Shown here in pieces: positions 1-7,628 of a stretch of DNA of 8,694 nucleotides. Position numbers and translations under genes: made by a program. The stretch spans positions 1 through 8,694 of the forward strand of contig CALINM010000181.1 of assembly GCA_938045315.1 (NCBI GenBank), in the 5' to 3' direction. Numbering within the stretch: position 1 is the stretch's first letter; the number at the start of each line of letters is the position of its first letter. Origin of the DNA: an uncultured bacterium. Its GTDB lineage: Bacteria; CALINM01. Under the pieces are notes generated by a model, which was given only the letters and a program-made list of their open reading frames with translations, was not told the origin of the DNA and made no database searches.

Positions 1-808
1 TTAGAGCAAAAAATTCAACAGGTATTTATAAGATAGTAGCAAATTATAGGATTGCCTGGTCATATTATTTAGAAGAAGACTTTAGAAAGGCTTTAGATTT
101 ATTACTTAATGAGGATATCTATGGAAAGGAAGAATTATCTGAAATATTGTTAAATGAAATCATTGAACTTATGGCAAAAACAATTTATAAAATGAAGGAA
201 GGCTTAAATGCTGACAAATTTCTAAATAATGTAACAGCTTTCCCTTACCCTGAAAGAGTTTTTAAAGCTCTTGGTGATTTATATTTTTCATTTGCAGATT
301 ATGAGAATGCTTTAAAGATTTATGAAAGGGGAATACAATTATATTATGAAAGATACTATTCTTTCATGTTATTGATCTCAAAGATTGAGTTATTGACTTT
401 TTTAGACCAAGAAGAAAAATCCTATAGTGAGAAATTAAGATTTAATGATTTGTATAAAAAAGGAAGCCTGTACTACAAGAAATTCCATGTTATTCCCTAT
501 GAATATGATGAAATAGTTATAAATGCAGGATATTACTATGCACATAAATATGAAAATGCAAAAAATAATGAAATTTTTAATATAGCAGTTTCAGTGCTTC
601 TTGATTATTTATATAGTCTCCCTGTAAGTAAAAAGATAGGGGAAATAATTTTTTTACTAGCTCAACTACATTTTAAACATCTGGACTACGAAAAGGCTTC
701 ACAATATTACTTTGCTGCATACAAAACTAATTTTAAAGAAGAAGAAAGTATCTATGGTTACATCAACTGCCTATATTATTTATGGAAAAAGGGGAAGATA
801 GAAGATGA

Positions 809-846
809 ATTTTTAATAAGGGAAATGAAAGTTTTATATCAGTTAT
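809..846 (+). other. Frameshift site 1 (frame 3 to frame 2) in the TPR gene
   Basis: Frame 3 stops at 846 while frame 2 has been open since 809, so the change of frame must fall in this overlap. Candidate runs are T5 at 810-814 and T4 at 832-835. One extra T at either gives a sensible join into the next TPR unit (ending FISVIKNLAKFTKISLILSD). The sequence cannot tell which run is altered. Confidence 0.65.
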
Positions 847-1023
847 AAAAAATCTCGCTAAATTTACCAAAATAAGTTTAATACTTTCAGATTTGTATTT
901 AAAAAAGGGGGATCATAAGATAGCATTAAATGTTATTAATAAATTGGTTGATATAACTTCAAAGGAAAATATTGATTTAATTGCTGAATATCTTACAAGT
1001 CGTTTTGACGAAATATATGATAA

Positions 1024-1079
1024 GTTGATTTTAGCAGACATTTACAGTCAATCAAAAATAAAGGTTCTAACTTTTTGGT
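1024..1079 (+). other. Frameshift site 2 (frame 2 to frame 1) in the TPR gene
   Basis: Frame 2 ends at TGA 1079-1081, and frame 1 is open from 1024 to the stop at 1183-1185. One extra base at A5 (1054-1058) or T5 (1072-1076) joins them. The A5 repair gives the more natural text (SQSKNKGSNFLVIQADKE). The tail then reads 35 codons, ending FAKPFLAVIPK, precisely at the ATGA junction with the next gene. That exact ending supports frame 1 as the true C-terminus. Confidence 0.65.
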
Positions 1080-1181
1080 GATCCAGGCTGATAAAGAATT
1101 AGAGTTTTACAGGATTAAAAATTATATAAGATTGGCTGTTCAGGCAGGCTTTGCAAAACCCTTTCTGGCGGTTATACCAAA

Positions 1182-2443
1182 ATGAAAACTGGTTTTGAAG
1201 TAAAAATAAAAAAAGGAAATTTCTCAAGGATATTAACACTTGAAGAGAGTGAGATAACAATTGGCAATTCATATAAGAATATTATCCCCCTTAATGTGGA
1301 TTTTGATAATTTTAAACTTCTCGAATTAAAAGACGGCTTTATTAGGCATTACTGGAATAATAACTTAAATATTGAACTTTCAAAAGATGGCCAAAAAAAA
1401 CCACTAAAGGATATACTAAATTATGTCTCCTCAGAAAGTTATATAAAGGTAAAAGAGGATGTAAATATAACTGTCAATGTTTCTGAATATGAACTATCTT
1501 TTAAAGTTATTAAATTGAAGGAAAAATATTTAAAACATGTCCCCAAAATGTTTAATGAAGATGTAATTACCAGGGATAATTATGCTTTTATATGTTTATT
1601 TATAACTTTAGCTTTTGTACTTTTTTTGGTGTGAATAGTGCTATTAAGAACATAAAGGATTTAAACTTATTAGAATACAAGTTTAAAAATGCTACCAAAC
1701 TATTTGTTTTAAGTTATAAAAGAACGGAAAAGAAAGACACATATAGTAATCTAAATAAAAAGGATTTAGAAAATTCTAAAACAATCGATAAGAAAAATCT
1801 TTTAAAAAATATTAAAGATAAAGGTACAGGTGGCGGATTTTTTGATGGAGAAGTAATTATTTCAAAAGGGGTATTAGCTATCGATGATGGGGCCAAAAAT
1901 ATGATAGTAGAAAGGGAAAAAAGCGTTTTTTCTATAATCGATGAAAGTATAAAATCAAAACCAGTTAAAGGTTATAAAGAGTTAACAAATTTAACAGGAC
2001 AAACCTTTGATAGGCAAAAAAATTTTGAGACCGCGAAAGTGGACATTACTAAAGAAGAAAAACTATTGGCTAGCCACAATAAAAATATAGAACTTGAAAA
2101 TCCTGAGAGATTGAAAACAGATATGAACATTAAAAATGTTCAGATACTCAAGGGTAAGAGACCGGAAAGTGAAATTATTTCCACAATAGCAAGACATAAA
2201 AAGGGTCTTGAATTTTTATACATCGATGAAAGGGAAAAAGATCAATCCCTTCAGGGAAGAGTTGTTGTAAAGATAGAAATTTCTTCTAATGGTATCGTAT
2301 CTAATGCTGAAGTTGTTGATACTGATATAAATGACAAAGAGTTTATACAAAAAATAATTTTTTTGGTAAAATCAATACGTTTTTCCGATTCTGAATATGG
2401 GGATACAATTGTTAAAATACCACTTGTATTTTTGCCAGCTTAA
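1182..2443 (+). pseudogene. AgmX/GltG-like TonB C-terminal domain envelope protein, one apparent frameshift
   Basis: As written this is two pieces: 1182-1634 (150 codons, frame 3) and a frame-2 piece open from 1580 to the TAA at 2441-2443. One extra T joins them into about 420 residues. The N-terminal ~115 residues are beta-rich with an 'EITIGNS' segment like the FHA or FHA-like cytoplasmic domains of AgmX/GltG proteins. A single hydrophobic helix follows at about residues 133-150. Next comes a charged linker with a GTGGG segment (nt 1822-1836). The last ~93 residues match the AgmX/PglI TonB C-terminal domain: helix 'EIISTIARHKK', then 'QGRVVVKIEISSNGIVSNAEV' and a final 'IPLVFLPA' strand. 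Relatives sit in the inner membrane and transmit proton-motive force from a TolQ/TolR-like motor across the periplasm. The cysteine pair usual in this domain is absent. No Shine-Dalgarno precedes 1182, so translation likely depends on the upstream TPR gene through the ATGA overlap. The TonB-C call is firm, the FHA-like call moderate. Confidence 0.72.
1580..1632 (+). other. Frameshift site 3 (frame 3 to frame 2) in the TonB-C gene
   Basis: Frame 3 ends at TGA 1632-1634 and frame 2 is open from 1580. The T7 run at 1621-1627 is the best candidate. An eighth T turns the end of the membrane helix into LAFVLFFGVNSAIKN and flows straight into the periplasmic linker. An ATG at 1592 in frame 2 has no Shine-Dalgarno and would start inside the coding sequence of the helix, so independent initiation is unlikely. 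Confidence 0.7.
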
Positions 2444-2473
2444 AGTTACAATTAAATTACTTTATAAAAAAAA

Positions 2474-2502
2474 TAGACAATTATTTTATTCTCTACTTTA
2501 AA
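2474..2502 (+). promoter_or_regulatory. Weak candidate sigma-70 promoter for cysDN
   Basis: In the 82-base gap before cysD, TAGACA (2474-2479; 5 of 6 to TTGACA) is followed after 17 bases by TTTAAA (2497-2502; 4 of 6 to TATAAT). The gap is very AT-rich, so chance matches are common. No terminator with a T tail is visible after the TonB-C gene, so read-through is also possible. Confidence 0.28.
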
Positions 2503-2525
2503 AGGTGTAAAAAAAAGAGGTCGAA

Positions 2526-3437
2526 ATGCTAAACAAATATAAATTAAATCACTTAAAAAGATTAGAAGCTGAAAGTATTTATATAATGCGTGAAGTTGTA
2601 GCGGAGTTTGAAAATCCTGTAATGCTTTATTCAATTGGTAAAGATTCTTCTGTTATGCTTCATATTGCCATGAAGGCTTTTTATCCTGGTAAACCACCTT
2701 TCCCGCTTTTACATATTGATACGACATGGAAGTTTAAAGAAATGATTGAATTTAGAGATAGAAGGGCAAATGAATTAGGGCTTGAATTGATAGTGTATAT
2801 AAATGAGGAAGGTGTCAAAAACAATATAAATCCATTCACCCATGGAAGTAAGAAATATACAGATATTATGAAAACGGAAGCGCTAAAGCAGGCGCTTAAT
2901 AAATATAAATTTGATGCCATATTTGGTGGCGCAAGAAGAGATGAAGAAAGGTCAAGAGCCAAGGAAAGAGTTTTTTCTTTTAGAGATAGAAATCATAGAT
3001 GGGATCCAAAAAATCAAAGGCCAGAATTATGGAATATTTATAATACGAGAATTAATAAAGGCGAAAGCATAAGGGTATTTCCCCTTTCAAACTGGACAGA
3101 ATTAGATGTTTGGTTATACATTTATTTGGAAAAAATTCCTATAGTTCCCTTATATTATGCTAAGAAAAGACCTGTGGTTGAAAGGGATGGGCAGCTCATA
3201 ATGGTAGATGATGATAGGATGCCTTTACTGCCAGGAGAGAAGCCAAAAATGAAAATGGTAAGATTCAGGACACTGGGATGCTATCCACTAACTGCTGCAA
3301 CCCCATCAAATGCTACAACTTTACCTGAAATAATAAGAGAAATGTTTCTAACAAGAACATCAGAAAGACAGGGGAGACTGATAGACTTCGATGTAGCAGG
3401 TTCTATGGAGCAGAAGAAGAAAGAGGGGTATTTTTAA
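2526..3437 (+). CDS. cysD: Sulfate adenylyltransferase subunit 2 (CysD)
   Basis: This is the catalytic subunit of the CysDN ATP sulfurylase, which makes adenosine 5'-phosphosulfate (APS) and pyrophosphate from ATP and sulfate in the cytoplasm. At 303 residues it is the normal family length. It carries the PP-loop 'SIGKDSS' (residues 36-42) for ATP pyrophosphate binding, the family block '[21 protein letters not shown]' near 134-154, and '[17 protein letters not shown]' further on. The ATG has a Shine-Dalgarno-like AGAGG at 2516-2520, five bases upstream. The stop is followed after 10 bases by cysN, and the cysN ribosome site overlaps this gene's stop codon, so the two are co-transcribed and probably co-translated. 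No defect is visible. Whether the APS feeds assimilation or another use cannot be told, because no reductase or kinase gene is in the window. Confidence 0.96.
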   Translation: MLNKYKLNHLKRLEAESIYIMREVVAEFENPVMLYSIGKDSSVMLHIAMKAFYPGKPPFPLLHIDTTWKFKEMIEFRDRRANELGLELIVYINEEGVKNNINPFTHGSKKYTDIMKTEALKQALNKYKFDAIFGGARRDEERSRAKERVFSFRDRNHRWDPKNQRPELWNIYNTRINKGESIRVFPLSNWTELDVWLYIYLEKIPIVPLYYAKKRPVVERDGQLIMVDDDRMPLLPGEKPKMKMVRFRTLGCYPLTAATPSNATTLPEIIREMFLTRTSERQGRLIDFDVAGSMEQKKKEGYF

Positions 3438-3447
3438 GGGGAAATTT

Positions 3448-4869
3448 ATGGAAGATAGAAAAAAGATCGTTGATATACATGAATATTTGAGCAAGCACGA
3501 ACAAAAGGAACTTCTTAGATTTATAACCTGTGGGAGCGTTGATGATGGTAAAAGTACCCTTATAGGAAGGCTGCTTCATGATTCCAAGCTTATATATGAA
3601 GACCAATTAGCAGCAGTTAAAAGGGAAAGTAAAAAAGTAGGTACTACAGGTGATGAACCAGATTTAGCACTACTTGTGGATGGCCTCCAGGCTGAAAGAG
3701 AACAGGGCATAACGATTGATGTAGCATATAGATATTTTTCCACTGATAAAAGAAAGTTCATAATTGCGGATACTCCAGGGCATGTACAATATACAAGAAA
3801 TATGGCAACAGGTGCTTCAACGGCTAATTTAGCAATAATACTTGTTGATGCAAGAAACGGTGTCCTAACTCAGACCAAAAGACATAGTTTTATAGTTGAT
3901 CTGTTGGGGATAAAGCATATTATCGTTGCGATTAACAAAATGGATCTTGTGGGATATAAAAAAGATGTGTTCGAAAAAATAAAACTTGATTATTTAGATT
4001 TTGCAAAAAATTTAGATGTTAAAGATATTTACTTTGTGCCCATATCTGCTCTTAAAGGCGATAATGTAGTTTACAAAAGCAGAAACATGAAATGGTACAA
4101 AGGGAAATCTTTAATGGAGCTTTTAGAAACCATAGAGATCACTTCTGATATAGACCTTAAAAATTTCAGATTTCCTGTACAGTATGTTAACAGACCAAAT
4201 GCAGATTTTAGAGGTTACTGTGGGACGATAACGTCGGGTATTGTTAGAGTTGGGGATGAAATTTGTGTTCTTCCATCTCGCAAAAAAAGTAGAGTTAAAT
4301 CAATTGTTACCTTTGATGGAGAGCTACGTGAAGCCTTTGCTCCTATGTCTGTAACACTTACGTTAACAGATGAACTGGATATTAGTAGGGGTGATCTTAT
4401 AGTGCATTCTGACAATTTACCGGATGTGAGTGACTCTCTTGATGTTATGGTAGTCTGGATGTCAGAAGATAAAATGGAAATTGGTAAAACTTATGAGATA
4501 AAAACAATATGTGCAACTCATTCTGGTTATATTGATAAGATACACTATGTTATTGATGTGAATACATTAGAACATAGAGACGCAGATTGTTTGAATTTAA
4601 ATGAAATAGCTTTTTGTAGGCTCTATTTGACAGAATCGATACCTTTTGATGTGTATAAATTTTTACCAGCCACAGGATCTTTTATTTTTATTGATAGATT
4701 GACAAATAATACTGTAGGTGCTGGTATGATTTATGGCAAAGCAACTATTAACAAGAAACCACAGATAAAAGATGATAAGGAATTTTATCAATTTGAAGTG
4801 GAATTAAACAGGCTTATCAGAAAATATTTCCCCCATTGGCAGGCAAAAGATATCACTAAAAAAGAATAA
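3448..4869 (+). CDS. cysN: Sulfate adenylyltransferase subunit 1, GTPase (CysN)
   Basis: This is the regulatory GTPase subunit of ATP sulfurylase. It belongs to the EF-Tu-like translation-factor GTPase superfamily and couples GTP hydrolysis to APS formation by CysD. The GTP-binding motifs are intact: G1 'GSVDDGKST' (residues 29-37), 'DTPGH' (108-112), 'NKMD' (163-166) and a later 'SALKG'. Beta-barrel domains II and III follow, and the family-typical 'YFPHW' lies near the C-terminus. At 473 residues it is a stand-alone CysN, with no APS kinase (CysC) domain fused at the end as many bacteria have. The ribosome site AAGGGG (3436-3441) sits 6 bases before the ATG and overlaps the cysD stop. The next gene begins 39 bases downstream, so a transcript could continue, but a separate promoter is also possible there. 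Confidence 0.96.
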   Translation: MEDRKKIVDIHEYLSKHEQKELLRFITCGSVDDGKSTLIGRLLHDSKLIYEDQLAAVKRESKKVGTTGDEPDLALLVDGLQAEREQGITIDVAYRYFSTDKRKFIIADTPGHVQYTRNMATGASTANLAIILVDARNGVLTQTKRHSFIVDLLGIKHIIVAINKMDLVGYKKDVFEKIKLDYLDFAKNLDVKDIYFVPISALKGDNVVYKSRNMKWYKGKSLMELLETIEITSDIDLKNFRFPVQYVNRPNADFRGYCGTITSGIVRVGDEICVLPSRKKSRVKSIVTFDGELREAFAPMSVTLTLTDELDISRGDLIVHSDNLPDVSDSLDVMVVWMSEDKMEIGKTYEIKTICATHSGYIDKIHYVIDVNTLEHRDADCLNLNEIAFCRLYLTESIPFDVYKFLPATGSFIFIDRLTNNTVGAGMIYGKATINKKPQIKDDKEFYQFEVELNRLIRKYFPHWQAKDITKKE

Positions 4870-4874
4870 AATAC

Positions 4875-4902
4875 TTGTCATAAGTTTAAAGTTTGGTATG
4901 CT
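4875..4902 (+). promoter_or_regulatory. Candidate extended -10 promoter immediately before the GAF-GspE gene
   Basis: TTGTCA (4875-4880; 5 of 6 to TTGACA) is followed after 16 bases by TATGCT (4897-4902; 4 of 6), preceded by TG at 4894-4895 as in an extended -10. A transcript from it would begin about 7 bases after 4902, which is the ATG at 4909 itself. No Shine-Dalgarno is present between cysN and this start. The arrangement predicts a leaderless or nearly leaderless mRNA. It is an unverified sequence match in AT-rich DNA. Confidence 0.4.
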
Positions 4903-4908
4903 TATTAC

Positions 4909-7209
4909 ATGGGTGATGAATTAGCCTCTCTCAAGATTCAATTAGAACGTCGCAAAAGACTAATGGAAAAAATCAATGAAATTCATTCTGCGAGTAGCTT
5001 GAATAGTATTCTAATTGAGTTGAAGGACAGTATTGCTGATTTATTTGATGCTGAAAGAATTACAATATATTTAGCTGATGTAAAAAAGAATTTGCTCTTT
5101 TCAAGGGTCAAATCTGGTGATGAAGTAAAAGATATAGTAGTTCCCATTAATAAAAATAGTATAGCTGGTTACTGTGCCCAATCAAGAACTGTAATTAACA
5201 TTAAAAATGCTTATGATGAACATGAACTGAGAATGATACATACGGATCTTAAATTTGATAAAAGTTGGGATCAAAAAACAGGTTTTCGTTCAAAACAAAT
5301 ACTTTGTGTCCCCATGACCTTTCAAAATGTTCTTATTGGAGTTATACAGATATTAAATAAAAAAAGCTCTGAAAAATTTAGCGAAATGGATATTCAATAT
5401 GCTATAGAAGTTGCTTCTGCTTTATCAATAGCCATATTTAATTTACACAGACTTGCTCAAGCAACTAAAATATCAAGACAAAAACACCGCTATTATTATC
5501 TTCTCGGCAGGAATATAATCGATGAAGCAACAATTGAAAAAGCTTCTTTACATCCCGATGCAAATAAAATGGGCATAGATCAGGTGTTGATAAAGGATTT
5601 TGGTGTTCCACGAGAAGAAATGGCAAAGTCTTTAAGCCTTTATTATGGAACTGAGTTTATTCTTTTTGATCCTAATCTTCCACCTTTAGAAGATGTATTA
5701 AATAGAATAAAGCCAGACAAATTAAAGAGCGAGAAATGGGTACCAGTAAAAGTTGAAAATGGGGTATTGTATGTTGCTATGGAGGATCCAGCGGATCTTG
5801 AAAAACAGGACTTTATAAAATTTCTTTTTCCAGATTTTAAAAAAATTAATTTTGTAGCTTCCTTCAGAGAAGATATCGAAAATTATATTGACTATTTTTA
5901 CAAATTAGGCAGATACAGTGAAGGTGGAACGGAGCTAACGGAAATACTAAGCAAACTAGATAAAGGAGAAGAACCAGATGTTGAGCAGGAAGTGCAGAAA
6001 GTTTCAGAGCAGGATAGTGCAATAGTCCAGCTGGTTAACAAGATTATCTATGATGCCTATATGAAAAAAGCTTCAGATATACACATTGAACCCTATCCCG
6101 GTAAGAGCGATGTTATTATCAGGTTAAGAATTGATGGTAGATGCCAACTCTATCAAAAAATACCATACAAATATAAGTATGCTATCGTTTCAAGAATAAA
6201 AATTATGGCTGGACTTGATATTGCAGAGAGAAGAAAACCTCAAGATGGTAAAATCGACTTTAAAAAATATGGCCCTGCAGATATTGAATTACGCGTAGCT
6301 ACAGTTCCAACAGTTGGACAATTAGAAGATGTGGTATTAAGAATTCTTGCCTCAGGAGAGCCATTACCTTTTGATAAATTAGGGCTTACTGAAAGAAATG
6401 CCAGGGTTTTCAGAGAATGTATTGGTAAACCATATGGGATGATATTGGTTGTTGGGCCAACAGGATCTGGGAAAACAACAACTCTTCATTCTGCAATTTC
6501 TTTAATTAATAAACCTGAGACGAAAATATGGACAGCGGAAGATCCTGTAGAGATTACTCAAAAGGGGCTTCGCCAAGTTCAGATTAATTCTAAAATTGGG
6601 TTGACTTTTGCAGCAGTTTTAAGATCCTTTTTAAGAGCTGATCCTGATGTAATTATGGTTGGTGAAATGAGAGATGAAGAAACAGCATCTATTGCTATCG
6701 AGGCATCACTTACTGGCCACTTGGTATTTTCTACATTGCACACTAATTCTGCCCCCGAGACCGTTACAAGGCTTCTCGACATGGGGATGGATCCCTTTAG
6801 TTTTTCTGATGCTCTTTTATGTATTCTTGCCCAAAGGTTGGCAAGGAGATTATGCCCTGAATGTAAAGAAATTTATACTCCAGATAAAAGGGAGCTTGCA
6901 GAAATTATAGAAGAATATGGAACTGAATATTTTAGAAAGACTAATATAAATCCAGCAGATATAAAACTTTTTCGACCAAAAGGCTGTAAAGATTGTAATA
7001 ACTCTGGCTATAAAGGGAGATTGGGGTTGCATGAACTTCTTGAATGTACTGATGAAATGAAGAGCTTGATAAAAAAGAAATCTGATATTGAAATAATCAG
7101 AAAACAGGCGATAGCTGATGGAATGACAACTTTGAAGCAAGATGGAATTTTAAAAGCCCTACAGGGGCTTACTGACATTAAAGAGGTAAGGAGGGTGTGC
7201 ATTAAATAA
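4909..7209 (+). CDS. GAF-domain GspE/PilB-family secretion or pilus ATPase
   Basis: This is a hexameric traffic ATPase of the type II secretion/type IV pilus GspE-PilB family, acting at the cytoplasmic face of the inner membrane. Domains in order: a short charged coil (about 1-30); a GAF domain (about 30-180, with 'LFDAERITIYL' and 'LCVPM...GVIQILNK'); a GspE N-terminal-like domain (about 215-330); then the ATPase core (about 365-766). Key motifs are all present: Walker A 'GPTGSGKT' (516-523), Asp box 'EDPVEI' (544-549), Walker B 'DVIMVGEMRDEETA' (580-593), His box 'HTNSAPETVTR' (611-621), and a zinc-type tetracysteine at C649, C652, C693 and C696. The 766-residue length exceeds the usual ~500-570 because of the GAF addition, which suggests ligand or redox control. 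ATG 4909 is the only in-frame start after the cysN stop (ATG, GTG or TTG), and it lacks a Shine-Dalgarno. No pilin, platform or secretin gene is adjacent, so its partner system is unknown. Confidence 0.93.
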   Translation: MGDELASLKIQLERRKRLMEKINEIHSASSLNSILIELKDSIADLFDAERITIYLADVKKNLLFSRVKSGDEVKDIVVPINKNSIAGYCAQSRTVINIKNAYDEHELRMIHTDLKFDKSWDQKTGFRSKQILCVPMTFQNVLIGVIQILNKKSSEKFSEMDIQYAIEVASALSIAIFNLHRLAQATKISRQKHRYYYLLGRNIIDEATIEKASLHPDANKMGIDQVLIKDFGVPREEMAKSLSLYYGTEFILFDPNLPPLEDVLNRIKPDKLKSEKWVPVKVENGVLYVAMEDPADLEKQDFIKFLFPDFKKINFVASFREDIENYIDYFYKLGRYSEGGTELTEILSKLDKGEEPDVEQEVQKVSEQDSAIVQLVNKIIYDAYMKKASDIHIEPYPGKSDVIIRLRIDGRCQLYQKIPYKYKYAIVSRIKIMAGLDIAERRKPQDGKIDFKKYGPADIELRVATVPTVGQLEDVVLRILASGEPLPFDKLGLTERNARVFRECIGKPYGMILVVGPTGSGKTTTLHSAISLINKPETKIWTAEDPVEITQKGLRQVQINSKIGLTFAAVLRSFLRADPDVIMVGEMRDEETASIAIEASLTGHLVFSTLHTNSAPETVTRLLDMGMDPFSFSDALLCILAQRLARRLCPECKEIYTPDKRELAEIIEEYGTEYFRKTNINPADIKLFRPKGCKDCNNSGYKGRLGLHELLECTDEMKSLIKKKSDIEIIRKQAIADGMTTLKQDGILKALQGLTDIKEVRRVCIK

Positions 7210-7628
7210 TGCCAGGGGAAAGGATAAAAAGGATCATTCAAGATGATAGGCTATTTCATCTTTATAAAATGGAGCTCGTAGAAGCAAATGAGGGGTATGC
7301 TAAGGTTAAAGCAAAGGTTTTAGAGGATTTTTTAAATGCCCATAAGATTGCGCATGGGGCCATGATATTTGCTCTTCTTGATGTTGCTTTTGCTATATCT
7401 GTGAACTCCATAGAAGATGCTGTAGGTGTTCAATTTAGTTTCAATATTTTTAGGTCTACTAATTTAGGTGATACTATAATTGCAGAATCAAGGGTCATTC
7501 ATAGGGGTAAAAGAAGTTTAGTGGTAGAAGTTAAGGCAGAGAGTGAAAATAGTGGTAAGTTGCTGGCAAAAGGAACGGCAACTGCATTGCCTTTTCCCGC
7601 AGAAAAATCAAAGGAGGTAGAAAAATGA
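7209..7628 (+). CDS. PaaI-like hotdog-fold acyl-CoA thioesterase
   Basis: This 139-residue protein has the hotdog thioesterase pattern of the PaaI/YbgC-like 4HBT superfamily, whose members hydrolyse acyl- or aryl-CoA thioesters in the cytoplasm. The signature is 'NAHKIAHGAMIFALLDVAFA' (about residues 44-63). It matches the family N..G.xHGG....xxD motif, with alanine in place of the second glycine of HGG and the conserved Asp kept. The 'LGDTIIAESRVIHRGKRSLVVEVK' strand region follows in the expected place. The start codon shares one base with the preceding stop (TAATG), and AAGGAGGG (7188-7195) lies 13 bases upstream inside the ATPase gene. A GTG at 7197 is blocked by an in-frame TAA. The end overlaps the next gene by four bases (ATGA). 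The substrate cannot be read from sequence. Its pairing with a secretion ATPase looks like operon convenience, not shared function. Confidence 0.88.
   Translation: MPGERIKRIIQDDRLFHLYKMELVEANEGYAKVKAKVLEDFLNAHKIAHGAMIFALLDVAFAISVNSIEDAVGVQFSFNIFRSTNLGDTIIAESRVIHRGKRSLVVEVKAESENSGKLLAKGTATALPFPAEKSKEVEK
7611..7617 (+). promoter_or_regulatory. Strong Shine-Dalgarno (AAGGAGG) for the Met-rich protein
   Basis: AAGGAGG lies inside the end of the thioesterase gene, 7 bases before ATG 7625. It is a near-perfect anti-16S match. Together with the ATGA overlap, it predicts efficient, coupled translation of the secreted protein, in contrast to the ATPase start, which has none. Confidence 0.75.

Larger units (their letters stand above)
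1..1185 (+). pseudogene. TPR-repeat protein of a Glt/Agl-type envelope system, 5' partial, two apparent frameshifts
   Basis: The reading frame is already open at the window's left edge (first full codon at 3), so the true start lies upstream. Frame 3 runs to a TAA at 846-848, frame 2 is open from 809 to TGA 1079-1081, and frame 1 is open from 1024 to TGA 1183-1185. Adding one base at each junction gives a continuous product of about 394 residues. TPR-like helical pairs appear near nt 39-113, 249-350, 639-760 and 875-960, with the usual pattern of a small/aromatic helix followed by a 'Y..A...Y' helix (for example LGDLYFSFADYENALKIYER). The spacing resembles the TPR proteins found beside AgmX/TolQ/TolR genes in gliding and envelope-transport loci, where they act as periplasmic or outer-membrane scaffolds. 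The last codon overlaps the next start (ATGA), so the two genes are probably coupled. Neither internal piece has a Shine-Dalgarno, which argues against separate genes. It could be a decayed gene, or an intact gene with assembly errors. Confidence 0.7.

Noticed and set aside
893-1081. A separate 62-codon gene starting with TTG
   Set aside because: It has no Shine-Dalgarno, starts within a TPR unit that is open further upstream (from 809), and reads as the middle of the frameshifted TPR protein.
1592-2443. An independent 283-codon gene starting at ATG 1592
   Set aside because: The start lies inside the coding sequence of the membrane helix of the upstream frame, with no ribosome site. One added T fuses it to the gene that begins at 1182.
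2441-2463. Hairpin TAAAGT/ACTTTA after the TonB-C gene as a terminator
   Set aside because: It has only one G-C pair, a 12-base loop and no T tail, so it would not be stable.
2681-2962. Minus-strand open frames opposite cysD, cysN and the ATPase (also near 6850-7140)
   Set aside because: They are antisense to strongly conserved coding sequence, lack ribosome sites and resemble no family. They are shadows of the real genes.
4873-4885. Inverted repeat ACTT-GTCAT-AAGT between cysN and the ATPase as an operator or terminator
   Set aside because: A four-base arm is within chance in such AT-rich sequence, and there is no T run after it.
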